This document shows, piece by piece, positions 8,358 to 16,655 of a DNA stretch of 64,000 nt (its first letter is position 1; every line of letters starts with the position of its first letter). Source of the DNA: an uncultured Clostridia bacterium (GTDB lineage Bacteria; Bacillota; Clostridia; Christensenellales; Borkfalkiaceae). The notes beneath the pieces were generated by a model that saw nothing but the letters and a program-made list of their open reading frames with translations, did not search any database and had not been told where the DNA came from. A program made the translations under genes and the position numbers. The stretch covers positions 30,515 through 94,514 of the forward strand of contig CALVMR010000005.1 of NCBI GenBank assembly GCA_944346885.1, read 5' to 3'.

Positions 8358-10187
8358 TTACTCCAAAATCGCTTTGATGCGGCGGATGCCGCTCGCGGAA
8401 GACTGTTCCTTGACGATCTTAAAATGCCCCAGCTCGCCCGTGCGCGCCGCATGCGGGCCGCCGCACATTTCGCGCGAAAAGGTGCCGATGGAATACGTTT
8501 TGACCACATCGCCGTATTTGTTGTCGAACACGCCGACGACGCCTTCGGCGCGCGCCTTGTCGTACGGCATCTCTTCAAACACAACGGGGATATCCTCTTT
8601 TATCTTTTCGTTGACGAGCGTTTCCACCGCCGCGATCTCCTCCGCGGTCATGGGGCGGGGGAAATTGAAGTCGAACCGCAGCCGTTCGGGCGTGATATTG
8701 CTGCCCTTTTGGTTGCAATCGGGCGAAAGCACGGCTTTGAGCGCCGCGTTCAGCAGGTGCGTTGCGGTGTGCAGGCGAGTGGTGAGCACCCCCGTATCGG
8801 CAAGCCCGCCCTTAAACTCGCCCGCCGCCTGGGCGTGGCTCTTTTCCTGATGCTCTTTAAACGCCGCGGCAAAGCCCTCCTCGTCCACCGCAAAGCCGCG
8901 CTCCGCGGCAAGCTCTACCGTAAGTTCGAGCGGAAAACCGTAGGTATCGTACAGTTTGAACGCCGCCTTGCCGCCGATCGCCCTTTCGGGAACGTAAGCG
9001 GGATCCTGCTTTGCCATAAACTCGTTTTTGCGCGCAATGCCCGCAAGCGTTTTTTCAAACTCCTTGATCCCCTTTTCGAGGGTGGCTTCAAAGCGGTCGA
9101 TCTCCCGCCCGATCTCGGATAAAATGTACGCCTCCTTTTCGGGCAGCAGCGGATACGCCTCGTTGTACACCTCTTCGATGAACACTTTGGCAACGCCGAG
9201 CATCTCCTTTCCGTCGATGCCGAGGCTGCGGCACCAGCGGACGGCGCGGCGCATCAGCCTGCGCAGGATATACCCCGCGCCCGTATTCGAAGGCAGGATG
9301 CCGTTCACGTCGCCGATGAGCATGACGGCGGTGCGGGTATGGTCGGCAACGATGCGCATGGCTTTTTGCGCCTCGCCCCCGTCGTCGTACCGCTTGCCAG
9401 AAACCCGTTCCAGATAGGCGATCGCCCCCGCGAACAGGTCCGTTTTGTATCCGTCCGTCAAACCGTTCAAAAAGGCGAGCATGCGGTCCAGCCCGAAGCC
9501 CGTATCCACGTTTTTGTTTTCCAGCGCGGCGTATCCGTCCGCCGTCTTTTTGTACTGCATGTACACGTCGTTTCCGATCTCGACGTACCTGCCGCACGGG
9601 CAGTTGATGTCGCACGGCGTGCGCCCGCACTCCTCGTCGGTAACGGGGTAAAACCATTCGTTATCCGGCCCGCAGGGAGTGCCCACGGTGCCTTCCAGCT
9701 CCCACCAGTTGTTCGACTTGTCCAAATAATAGATGTGTTCGGGCTTGATGCCGAGCCCGATCAACAGCTGTGCCGTTTCCTCGTCGCGCGGGGCGGATTC
9801 GTTGCCCGCAAACACGGTGGAGCAGATCTTATCTTTATCCAGCCCGAATACCTCGGTCAAAAGTTCGAAGCTCCACGCCGTTTTTTCCTTTTTGAAATAA
9901 TCGCCCAGCGACCAGTTGCCCATCATCTCAAAAAAGGTGAAGTGCGAAGCGTCGCCGACGGATTCGATATCGACGGTGCGCACGCAGCCCTGCACGTTGC
10001 AAAGGCGCTTGCCCGCAGGGTGCGGCTGCCCCAAAAGATAGGGCATGAGCGGCTGCATGCCCGCCACGTTGAACATGACGCCCGTCGTTCCGTCTCCGAT
10101 GAGCGAAACGCCGCCGATGTTCACATGCCCCTTGCTCTCGTAAAACTTGATCCACGCGTTGCGCAGTTCTTTGGATGTGATCTTCAT
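8358..10187 (-). CDS. alaS: Alanyl-tRNA synthetase, short form without C-Ala domain
   Basis: 609 residues. The start MKITSKELRNAW is fixed by AAGGAG eight bases upstream. The class II catalytic core is present (HFTFFEMMGNWSLGDYF; PCDINCPCGRYVEIGNDVYM; NVDTGFGLDRM). The editing domain has its zinc motifs HTATHLLNA and CGGPHA. The protein ends right after the editing domain (SSASGIRRIKAILE), whereas usual bacterial AlaRS is about 870 residues and continues into a DHHA1/C-Ala domain. It charges tRNA-Ala and can presumably clear mischarged Ser/Gly. Its ribosome site lies in the last codons of cysE, so translation may be coupled. Whether another AlaRS exists elsewhere cannot be seen. Confidence 0.9.
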   Translation of the reverse strand: MKITSKELRNAWIKFYESKGHVNIGGVSLIGDGTTGVMFNVAGMQPLMPYLLGQPHPAGKRLCNVQGCVRTVDIESVGDASHFTFFEMMGNWSLGDYFKKEKTAWSFELLTEVFGLDKDKICSTVFAGNESAPRDEETAQLLIGLGIKPEHIYYLDKSNNWWELEGTVGTPCGPDNEWFYPVTDEECGRTPCDINCPCGRYVEIGNDVYMQYKKTADGYAALENKNVDTGFGLDRMLAFLNGLTDGYKTDLFAGAIAYLERVSGKRYDDGGEAQKAMRIVADHTRTAVMLIGDVNGILPSNTGAGYILRRLMRRAVRWCRSLGIDGKEMLGVAKVFIEEVYNEAYPLLPEKEAYILSEIGREIDRFEATLEKGIKEFEKTLAGIARKNEFMAKQDPAYVPERAIGGKAAFKLYDTYGFPLELTVELAAERGFAVDEEGFAAAFKEHQEKSHAQAAGEFKGGLADTGVLTTRLHTATHLLNAALKAVLSPDCNQKGSNITPERLRFDFNFPRPMTAEEIAAVETLVNEKIKEDIPVVFEEMPYDKARAEGVVGVFDNKYGDVVKTYSIGTFSREMCGGPHAARTGELGHFKIVKEQSSASGIRRIKAILE

Positions 10188-10191
10188 CGTA

Positions 10192-11028
10192 TTACTCCTT
10201 TTGCTCCTTCCCGTCATTTTCCTCCGCGTCCGCCGCAGGCGGCTCCGCTCCTTGCACCGCAGGCGGCTCCGCTTCTTGCGCCGCAGGCTGCGCCGCTTCT
10301 TCCTCCGCAAGCTGCGCCGACTCTTCTTCCGCAGGCGCGGCGTCTTCAAAGAGCGGTGCGCCCGCCACGGGGAACAGCTCCTCTTCGCTGCATGCAAAAC
10401 TTTCGCCCGTCAGCTTTTCCAGCGCGGCTTCGAGTTTATGCATCCTGCATTTGAGCGCGCGGATCTCTTCGGCGTTGGGGTCCACTTTTTCCTGTAAAAG
10501 ATCGGGCTTTTCGCCGCGGATGCGCACCACGCGCGCAGGAACGCCCACGACCGTTGCGTGCGGCGGCACCTCTTTGAGCACAACGGCGCCCGCGCCGATC
10601 TTGGCGCCCTCCCCCACGGTAAAGCCGCCCAAAACCTTCGCGCCCGAACTGATCACAACATCCTTTTCGATGGTCGGGTGGCGCTTGCCCTTTTCCTTGC
10701 CCGTGCCGCCGAGCGTTACGCCTTGGTAGATGACCACCCCGCTTTTGACCTCCGCCGTCTCTCCGATGACGACGCCCGCGCCGTGGTCGATGAACACGCC
10801 GCCCTCGATCTTGGCGGCGGGATGGATCTCGATGCCCGTCAAAAACTTGGCAAACTGGCTGGTGATGCGCGCCAAAAGTTTTAAATGCATGCGGTACAGC
10901 CTGTTCGCCCAGCGGTGCCATGACAAAGCATGCACACCCGAATAGGTGAGCCAGATCTCGAACTTATTGCGCGCGGCGGGGTCGTTCCGCTTCGCCGCGT
11001 TGATGTCTGCTCGCAGGCGTTTAAACAT
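10192..11028 (-). CDS. cysE: Serine O-acetyltransferase
   Basis: 278 residues, ATG at 11028 with AAGAGG upstream. It makes O-acetylserine from serine and acetyl-CoA, the first step of cysteine synthesis. Residues 60-170 carry left-handed beta-helix hexapeptides: IEIHPAAKIEGGVFIDHGAG, VVIGETAEVKSGVVIYQGVT, LGGTGKEKGKRHPTI. The catalytic His of FIDHG is present. After residue 175 comes a short coiled coil and then a 75-residue acidic Ala/Glu/Pro tail (EEEAAQPAAQEAEPPA) not found in standard CysE. The alaS start follows 4 nt after the stop. cysK lies 3 kb away in the same orientation. Confidence 0.93.
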   Translation of the reverse strand: MFKRLRADINAAKRNDPAARNKFEIWLTYSGVHALSWHRWANRLYRMHLKLLARITSQFAKFLTGIEIHPAAKIEGGVFIDHGAGVVIGETAEVKSGVVIYQGVTLGGTGKEKGKRHPTIEKDVVISSGAKVLGGFTVGEGAKIGAGAVVLKEVPPHATVVGVPARVVRIRGEKPDLLQEKVDPNAEEIRALKCRMHKLEAALEKLTGESFACSEEELFPVAGAPLFEDAAPAEEESAQLAEEEAAQPAAQEAEPPAVQGAEPPAADAEENDGKEQKE

Positions 11029-11087
11029 GTTACACCTCTTGCACGGAAGCGCAAAAAAGCCCCTCCCCTCTCCTTGCAAAAACTTTT

Positions 11088-11714
11088 TTACAAAATTTTA
11101 TTCAAATTGAACGCTTCGAACGCCGCGTCGATCATATCGCGGTTGAACACGCGGTAATCGATGAGGTAGCGGACCACAACGTCGCGCGCGTCCGCAAAAT
11201 CATAATATGCGCCGAACGTTTTGAGCAGTGCCAAACTCTCCTTTTGCCGCACGCCCAGCAGCAGGCACAGTTTAAACAGCAGCACCTTTTCGGGCAAAAA
11301 ACTGCCGCGCACGATCTTTTTCCACACATAGGCGGAAACGCCGAGCTTTTCGGGCACGGAAGCGGCGTCCTCCCCGTAACTTGCGATCGTTTTCAGCAAC
11401 AGCGCCCCGCCCCTGCTGCGGCGGCGAAACAGCGCCGCAAAGCGCTCGCGCGCGGGCGCCACGCGGAAAGAATAGGTAAAACTTCCGTCCACAAAACGCT
11501 CTTTGAACTCTTGCAAAAGTTTTTCGCACTGCGGCTGGTAGCACAGTTTGCGCCGTTCGCTGACGCCGTTTTCCCCTTCGGTGACGCGGTTTCCGCTGCG
11601 CAGCAGCATGGCAACGGTCACGGGCTCGTACGAGGGCAGCGCGCAGATAAGGTCAAAATTGCTGTAATTTTTGCAAAAATACGCATCGAGATCGGCGAGA
11701 AACCCTTCGCTCAT
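11088..11714 (-). CDS. Hypothetical protein with C-terminal HTH-like helical module
   Basis: 208 residues. The start is placed at MSEGFLADLDAYF because GGGAGG lies just upstream; an ATG 45 nt earlier has none. The N-terminal 110 residues match no family I recognise. The last 95 residues (VPEKLGVSAYVWKKIVRG; LFKLCLLLGVRQKESLALL; VVVRYLIDYRVFNRDMIDAA) resemble a helical module often found at the C-terminus of clostridial proteins, in the pattern KAxxDRKxFSKIRx...LxLxxxExxxLLxxAGY. That module may bind nucleic acid or protein. It is the first gene of a run that continues into cysE and alaS after a 59-nt gap. Confidence 0.6.
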   Translation of the reverse strand: MSEGFLADLDAYFCKNYSNFDLICALPSYEPVTVAMLLRSGNRVTEGENGVSERRKLCYQPQCEKLLQEFKERFVDGSFTYSFRVAPARERFAALFRRRSRGGALLLKTIASYGEDAASVPEKLGVSAYVWKKIVRGSFLPEKVLLFKLCLLLGVRQKESLALLKTFGAYYDFADARDVVVRYLIDYRVFNRDMIDAAFEAFNLNKIL

Positions 11715-11750
11715 GTGCCTGCCTCCCAAAAGAGAAGTTTTATCCATACC

Positions 11751-11778
11751 ATTATACAATATTTGCCCGAAAATTCAA
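11751..11778 (-). promoter_or_regulatory. Promoter of the 11714 gene (and perhaps cysE-alaS)
   Basis: Minus strand TTGAAT (11778-11773), a 16-nt spacer and TATAAT (11756-11751), 37 nt before the start codon. It is divergent from the DeoR promoter. Confidence 0.65.
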
Positions 11779-11848
11779 CGCATTTTGCGGCGGCGCAAAA
11801 ATTTTTTTGGGATGATTGTAAAATCTTTACAGGAAATGTATCTTTTTG

Positions 11849-11877
11849 TTGCTATTTTTTGTGAAATATGTTATACT
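11849..11877 (+). promoter_or_regulatory. Promoter of the DeoR-family gene
   Basis: TTGCTA (11849-11854), a 17-nt spacer and TATACT (11872-11877), with an extended TG at 11869. Transcription should begin near 11884, downstream of the first in-frame ATG at 11868. Confidence 0.65.
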
Positions 11878-11909
11878 GTCTCTGTAAAAAGTTTGCGGAG
11901 GGCACGGCT

Positions 11910-12668
11910 ACGAAACACGCACGTATCGAAGAGATCGCTTTGCTGATCGAAAAAAACGGAAAAATGAGTTTGGAGGAGCTGGCAAAGCAGTTCCCCGATG
12001 TATCCGACATGACGCTTCGGCGCGATCTGTTGGAGCTGGAAAAGGAAAACAAGGTCATCCGCGTACGCGGCGGCGCCATGTCTGTACTCGAAGTGCAAAA
12101 GCGCTCCGGCGAGGCATACGCGCAAAAGAGCACCATCAACACAGACGCGAAAAAAGTGATCGCCAAAAAGGCGGTATCGCTTATCGACGACGGGGTGAGC
12201 CTGTTCCTCGACGGCGGCACCACGGCGCTCGCCCTTGCCAAGGAACTGCCCGATAAACCCTGCCACATCTTCACCAACGGGTTGGTGGTCGCCGAAGAGC
12301 TGGCGCACAAAAAACAGCCCGAAGTTATCCTTGTGGGCGGTTCTCTGATCAAAGAAAACCTCTCCACCGCCTCGCCCTATTCCAAGGTGTTTTTGGAGAA
12401 CTCGAACTTTGAACTTGCCATCATCTCCGCCTCGGCGTTCTCCTTTGAACAGGGCTTTTCCTGCATTTCGCAGGTGGAGAGCGAACTGCTGAAATTTATC
12501 CTCGCCCGCGCCAAGATGGTATACATGATGCTGGATACTTCCAAGATCGGCAAGATCATGCCCTACACCTTTGCCACGGCGGAAAACATCGACGTGCTCA
12601 TCACGGACGACAATTTCCCCGCGGACGTGAAAGAGCGCTTTGAAGCGCACAACATCGTCGTCATTTAA
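11910..12668 (+). CDS. DeoR-family transcriptional regulator (apparent ACG start)
   Basis: About 252 residues. The N-terminal winged helix (residues 1-55: SLEELAKQFPDVSDMTLRRD) and the C-terminal sugar-phosphate sensor domain (SLFLDGGTTALALAKELPD, IFTNGLVVAEEL, VILVGGSL) are typical of repressors whose effector is a phosphorylated sugar. The family usually begins M-K-x-x-R-x-x-x-I; here that position is ACG-AAA-CAC-GCA-CGT with GGAGGG seven bases before the ACG at 11910. The only upstream ATG (11868) sits within the predicted -10 box and has no ribosome site; its frame would run 11868-12668. Either an ACG start, a mutated ATG or a sequence error explains this. No sugar genes adjoin it, so the target is unknown. 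Confidence 0.8.
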   Translation, partial: TKHARIEEIALLIEKNGKMSLEELAKQFPDVSDMTLRRDLLELEKENKVIRVRGGAMSVLEVQKRSGEAYAQKSTINTDAKKVIAKKAVSLIDDGVSLFLDGGTTALALAKELPDKPCHIFTNGLVVAEELAHKKQPEVILVGGSLIKENLSTASPYSKVFLENSNFELAIISASAFSFEQGFSCISQVESELLKFILARAKMVYMMLDTSKIGKIMPYTFATAENIDVLITDDNFPADVKERFEAHNIVVI

Positions 12669-12696
12669 ACATGCGGCATTTTTACCGCACCGCGCA

Positions 12697-12732
12697 AAAG
12701 GCAGCGCCCGCAGGCGCTGCCTTTCTTTTTTT
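12697..12732 (+). terminator. Terminator of the DeoR-family gene
   Basis: Stem AAAGGCAGCGCC / GGCGCTGCCTTT with loop CGCA, followed by a run of seven Ts. Confidence 0.9.
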
Positions 12733-12768
12733 ATGTATACATGCCGAAAACCACCGGCAAATCCCCGT

Positions 12769-13299
12769 TTATGCGTATGCGCCGAACATCATTTGGAAGT
12801 ACTCGGCGGCATAGACCCCGACGATCACGCCGAACAGGACGGAGAGGCCCAAAAACACCGCGGAAAGAATGATGCCCGTGCGCGAAAAATTTTGGCTGCG
12901 CAGGTCGTTTTCGTTCTTGGCGTTGTTGTATGCCACGATGGAGAGGATCAGCCCGACCAAACTCATGACGAACGCAAACACAAACCCGACGATGGAGAGC
13001 GTGCTCAGCGGCGTTTGCGCGGGCTGCGGCGGGTAATAGGGCGGCTGCCCGTTGTAACCGTTGTATTGCCCGTTTTGATACGCCCCGTACTGCCCGTTAT
13101 AACCGTTGTATTGCCCGTTTTGATACGCCCCGTACTGCCCGTTGTAGCCGTTGTATTGCCCGTTTTGATACGCCCCGTTGTAACCGCTGTTCGGCGGGGT
13201 CGGCTGCCCTTGCTGCCCGCCGTAACCGTTGTTCGGCGGGGTCGGCTGCCCTTGCTGCCCGTTCTGCGGCGTTGCGCCGCGGTCGTTTTGCTCTTCCAT
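12769..13299 (-). CDS. Gly/Tyr/Gln-repeat protein with two transmembrane helices (DUF4190-like)
   Basis: 176 residues, start preceded by GAGGAGGAGAAT. The first 85 residues are hydrophilic tandem repeats (NGQYNGYNGQYGAYQ, repeated three times in DNA copies of about 54 nt, and QQGQPTPPNNGYG twice). Two hydrophobic helices follow (STLSIVGFVFAFVMSLVGLI and GIILSAVFLGLSVLFGVIVG) separated by NNAKNENDLRSQNFS. This layout is that of small DUF4190-type membrane proteins of Firmicutes, whose function is not known. The tyrosine-rich cytoplasmic tail could be a low-complexity interaction segment. Confidence 0.75.
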   Translation of the reverse strand: MEEQNDRGATPQNGQQGQPTPPNNGYGGQQGQPTPPNSGYNGAYQNGQYNGYNGQYGAYQNGQYNGYNGQYGAYQNGQYNGYNGQPPYYPPQPAQTPLSTLSIVGFVFAFVMSLVGLILSIVAYNNAKNENDLRSQNFSRTGIILSAVFLGLSVLFGVIVGVYAAEYFQMMFGAYA

Positions 13300-13350
13300 A
13301 TTCTCCTCCTCGTTTTCTTGTATCCATTGTATTCGCTGCGGTGCGTTTTG

Positions 13351-14061
13351 TCAACCCTCTGCGCCGTTTTTTTGCCGCAGGGGAACAAAAGCATAAAAAC
13401 CGCACCTTGCGGGGTGATCGAGCAACAGCGCGCCCCTGCCCGCCCCCAACGCGCGGAAGGCGGTAAGCAGGTCCGCCCCCGCCGCGATACAGCCGAACGC
13501 CCCCGCTGCCAGTGCCGCCAAACACCCCGTGGCAATGCCCGCCGCCGAAAGCGCCGCGCCGCATACCGCAAAGGGCGCCAGCGCGGCAAACGCATACGCC
13601 GCCCTGCCCGAAGCACGCGCGCAAAAACACTGCGGCGCCCCGCATACGCGCAGGCGTATGCCCGAAAACGTACCGTGCACCGCCGCCCACGCCAGCGCAT
13701 GCACCCCCTCGTGCAGGGGCACGACGGCGATGAGCGCCGCCGCCGCAACCAGCGGCTCCCACACGAGGCTGCCCGTCAAAAACAGGAGCCGCGGCGAAAA
13801 AAAGCAGTACAGCAGCACCGCCGCCGCGGCAAAGGGCAGCGATGCGAGCACGCCGCAGACCCCCGCGCGGCGCGGCGGCACGGTGCAGTCTTTCTGCTCT
13901 CTGCCCGCCGCACGCAACAGGGCGGCATACCGCAAAAACCGCCGCAGCGCCCGCGCCTCCCGTTCGTTTCTTCGCGCAGCGCATTCGCTTTCACGCGCCG
14001 TCCGTTCGCTTTCACGCACCGTCCGCCCGCTTTTGCGCGCCTGTTGTTCGACTTTTTGCAT
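13351..14061 (-). CDS. Membrane zinc metalloprotease-like protein (DUF3267 type)
   Basis: 236 residues. The start is placed at MQKVEQQARKSGR; a longer frame would overlap cysK out of frame. A basic, coiled-coil N-terminus of about 60 residues is followed by four to six hydrophobic segments. The motif PLHEGVHALAW gives the HExxH zinc signature between the second and third hydrophobic stretches, as in the DUF3267 putative zincin family of integral membrane proteins. The start lies 35 nt after the cysK stop, so the two are likely co-transcribed. Substrate unknown. Confidence 0.65.
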   Translation of the reverse strand: MQKVEQQARKSGRTVRESERTARESECAARRNEREARALRRFLRYAALLRAAGREQKDCTVPPRRAGVCGVLASLPFAAAAVLLYCFFSPRLLFLTGSLVWEPLVAAAALIAVVPLHEGVHALAWAAVHGTFSGIRLRVCGAPQCFCARASGRAAYAFAALAPFAVCGAALSAAGIATGCLAALAAGAFGCIAAGADLLTAFRALGAGRGALLLDHPARCGFYAFVPLRQKNGAEG

Positions 14062-14096
14062 GGCGTCCGCCTGCCGCAAACGCCGCTTCCGCCCCT

Positions 14097-15023
14097 TCAC
14101 TGCGCCGAAAACACTTCGCCTGAGAGGTAACGCGCGCCCGTATCGGGCAAAATGACGGCAATGCGCTTGCCCGCGTATTCGGTGCGCAGCGCCAGGCGCA
14201 CCGCCGCCCAGACCGCCGCCCCCGCCGTGATGCCCGCAAACACGCCGTCCTTTTGCGCGAGCAGGCGGCACATGGAAAAGGCGTCCGCATCGGCAACGGG
14301 GATCACCTCGTCGATCAAAGAAGTATCCAGCACTTTGGGCACAAACCCCGCGCCGATCCCCTGCAACCCGTGCGCGCCCGCCTTTCCTCCCGAAAGCACG
14401 GGCGAGCCCTGCGGCTCCACCGCCACGGCGCGCAGGGCGGGATTTTTTTCTTTAAGGTACCGCGCGCAGCCCGTAAACGTACCGCCCGTGCCGACGCCCG
14501 CCACAAAAACATCCAACCGTCCTTCGGCGTCCGCCCAAAGTTCTGGCGCGGTGGAAGCGTAATGCGCCGCGGGGTTGGCAGGGTTTTCAAACTGCCCCGC
14601 GATCACGCTGCCCGGCGTGTTTTGGCGGATGCGTTCCGCCTCTTCGATGGCGCCGCGCATCCCCGCCGCCCCCGGCGTGAGCACGATTTTCGCACCGTAG
14701 GCGGCGATCAGTTTGCGCCGCTCCTCGCTCATCGTCTCCGGCATGGTCAAGATCAAGGTATACCCCTTTACCGCGCAGACGGCGGCAAGCCCGATGCCCG
14801 TATTGCCGCTGGTCGGCTCGATGACGGTGCCGCCCGCTTTGAGCACGCCGCGCCGCTCCATATCCTCCACCATGGCAAGGGCGACCCGATCCTTTACGCT
14901 GCCCGTGGGGTTGTACGATTCGAGTTTGCCCAAAATTTGCGCCCTCGCCCCGCAGGCACGCTCCACGCCCGCCAGCCGCAAGAGCGGCGTTTTTCCGATC
15001 AATTCATTGAAGCTGCCGACCAT
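14097..15023 (-). CDS. cysK: Cysteine synthase (O-acetylserine sulfhydrylase)
   Basis: 308 residues with AAGGAG before the ATG at 15023. This PLP enzyme makes cysteine from O-acetylserine and sulfide. The PLP lysine is in NPTGSVKDR (about residue 43), the substrate loop is EPTSGNTGIGLA, the phosphate-binding loop is GVGTGGTFTG and the C-terminal PLP-ring contact is around LPDTGARYLS. Length is normal for the family. CysE is encoded 3 kb downstream, so both steps of cysteine synthesis are in the window. Confidence 0.95.
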   Translation of the reverse strand: MVGSFNELIGKTPLLRLAGVERACGARAQILGKLESYNPTGSVKDRVALAMVEDMERRGVLKAGGTVIEPTSGNTGIGLAAVCAVKGYTLILTMPETMSEERRKLIAAYGAKIVLTPGAAGMRGAIEEAERIRQNTPGSVIAGQFENPANPAAHYASTAPELWADAEGRLDVFVAGVGTGGTFTGCARYLKEKNPALRAVAVEPQGSPVLSGGKAGAHGLQGIGAGFVPKVLDTSLIDEVIPVADADAFSMCRLLAQKDGVFAGITAGAAVWAAVRLALRTEYAGKRIAVILPDTGARYLSGEVFSAQ

Positions 15024-15112
15024 TCTTTTTTTCTCCTTTTCGAACGCGCCCCGTTTGCAGACCCGTGCGCTCCGCCGCATACGAACGGAAAGACAAAAGT
15101 TTTTTCTCCTCT

Positions 15113-15141
15113 ATTATACATGCCGCGCCGCACACTTGCAA
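15113..15141 (-). promoter_or_regulatory. cysK promoter
   Basis: Minus strand TTGCAA (15141-15136), 17-nt spacer, TATAAT (15118-15113), 90 nt before the cysK ATG. I see no T-box or other riboswitch in the leader. Confidence 0.65.
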
Positions 15142-15714
15142 GCAAATGGGCAAAAACGCCCGCCGCACGCAAAAATTTGTTTGCGCCGCAAAAACGCCCG
15201 CCGCACGCAAAAATTTATCTTTCCCGCAAAAGAACGCCGCCGCGCGCTTCGGGGCGGAACCTTTTTTCGGTTCGTTTTAAAAATGCGCAAAAACCCGCCC
15301 CGCCATACAAAAAAAGCGGCCCGCCGATTGCCGCCCCGCCGAACACCGCTCCGCCGAATATCGTCCCGCCGATTGCCACCCCGCCGAATATCGCTCCGCC
15401 AAGCAAGAAGCCCGTTCCCCGAACATCGCTCCGCCAAACGTCACTCCGCCGATCGCCGTAATACCGTAACGCCAGCCAAACAAAAGCCCGCCCAACCGAA
15501 AACACGCCCCGCCGAACAAAAACCCTGTTTGAGAGCGCAAAAGAAAGGCCGCCTGCCGAAGCAAACAGCCCTTCGTTCTGCCCTGCCCTGTCGGATTTTC
15601 CTCCTCTTGCGGGAGGGAAAGCAAGGCGGCGCTGCATAGCGCCGCCCCGTTTTTCTGCTCGGTTTTCTGCTGCCCGCAAACGGATATTCCAAAAAGTTTT
15701 CCGCCCCCGGACCG
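15142..15714. other. Gene-free low-complexity region with GCCGCCCC-type arrays
   Basis: No convincing gene. Around 15300-15460 a degenerate array of 16-18-nt units (CCGCCGAATATCGYYCCGCC) opens long but meaningless frames on both strands. It also holds a direct repeat of AAAACGCCCGCCGCACGC (15152 and 15189). Confidence 0.55.
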
Positions 15715-16379
15715 CTACTTACGCTCTTTGATCTTTTTCGGCACCCTGCCGATCAAAATACGGTCCGCGAAAATTTTCTTTTTTTTTACCGCTGTTGCCG
15801 CCATCTCGTTTGAATACCACTCTTCGGATAAATCAATCTTATCAACGGATGATCGATCTGTGTGTGATTCTGTTCGGCAATGCCTTGCATTGCTCCCGGA
15901 TGTGCTGCGCTGCCTTAATTCGGTCTTACAAATTTTTTTACGCCAAAGTGTATGGTTTTGCGCAAATTCATGAAACCCGATTACGACGTTTTACGCTCTG
16001 CGGCACTTTTTTTCGGCTGCACAAAACTTTGCAGCAAACAGTTCCTCTCCTCTTCTCCGGTTCCGCTTCCGAAATGCCCGCCGCCTCTCCTTACGGTTTG
16101 GCAACGTTCGCAGTACGGCATCCTATCCGCTTGCACGGCGCTGCGGCTTCGGCTGCTTCCGCACCCTCCGCAGGCTCCTTTTCCGTTTGAGAAATTTTTT
16201 CCGTTCGGCTTGCTTTCCGTTTACCGCTGAGACTCCGATAAAGAGAAAACCCTGTACAGATTTTGCCTTGCGAAAATCCTTTCTTTCCGCTTCCGATTTG
16301 CCTGCGGCGAGCGGCAGCGGCTTATTCCGCCCCGTCTTGCCGACCCCTTCGGTTTTGGGGATTTCCTGTTTGTACCTCT
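15715..16379 (-). other. Region downstream of a consensus promoter with no intact gene
   Basis: About 660 nt downstream of a near-perfect promoter on the minus strand. The best open stretch (15990-15715, 91 codons) ends in a protein-like basic tail (KKIFADRILIGRVPKKIKERK less its last residue) and contains KIDLSEEWYSNEMAA, but has no start codon until an internal ATG 29 codons before the end. Two further stretches in other frames are rich in Lys/Arg or Ala/Glu. It may be a decayed gene or a long non-coding RNA. I could not match it to tmRNA, RNase P RNA, 6S or SRP RNA. Confidence 0.4.
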
Positions 16380-16407
16380 ATTATAGCACAGATTTTCGGT
16401 TTGTCAA
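16380..16407 (-). promoter_or_regulatory. Consensus promoter, orphan
   Basis: Minus strand TTGACA (16407-16402), 16-nt spacer ending in TGC, and TATAAT (16385-16380). It reads toward the gene-free region 15715-16379. I see nothing between 16408 and 16655. Confidence 0.75.
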
Positions 16408-16655
16408 TACCTTTTTTGAAAAAAATTAAAATTTTTTGTTTATAGTTCTCATGCGGGACGGAACCACAATATCTTGTGGCGCAGCCGCCCGCCGCCCGCC
16501 TGTTTGCCGCGTCCTCTCCCCCGAAAGCCGCCGAAGCGCTAAAACGCCGCCGCAGCGCTAAAAAAAGAACGGCGCCGCAAAAGCAGCCCGTTCCGCCTTT
16601 TAAAAGCGGCTCCTCCTTCTTATTATTTGAAAAAAGCGCCCGCCTTAAACCCGCC

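Noticed and set aside
11868..11909. ATG at 11868 as the start of the DeoR-family gene
   Set aside because: It lies in the predicted -10 element, lacks a ribosome site and would add 14 residues not typical of the family.
15715..16379. tmRNA, RNase P RNA or another housekeeping RNA
   Set aside because: No CCA-ending tRNA-like arms and none of the conserved RNase P blocks could be found by eye.
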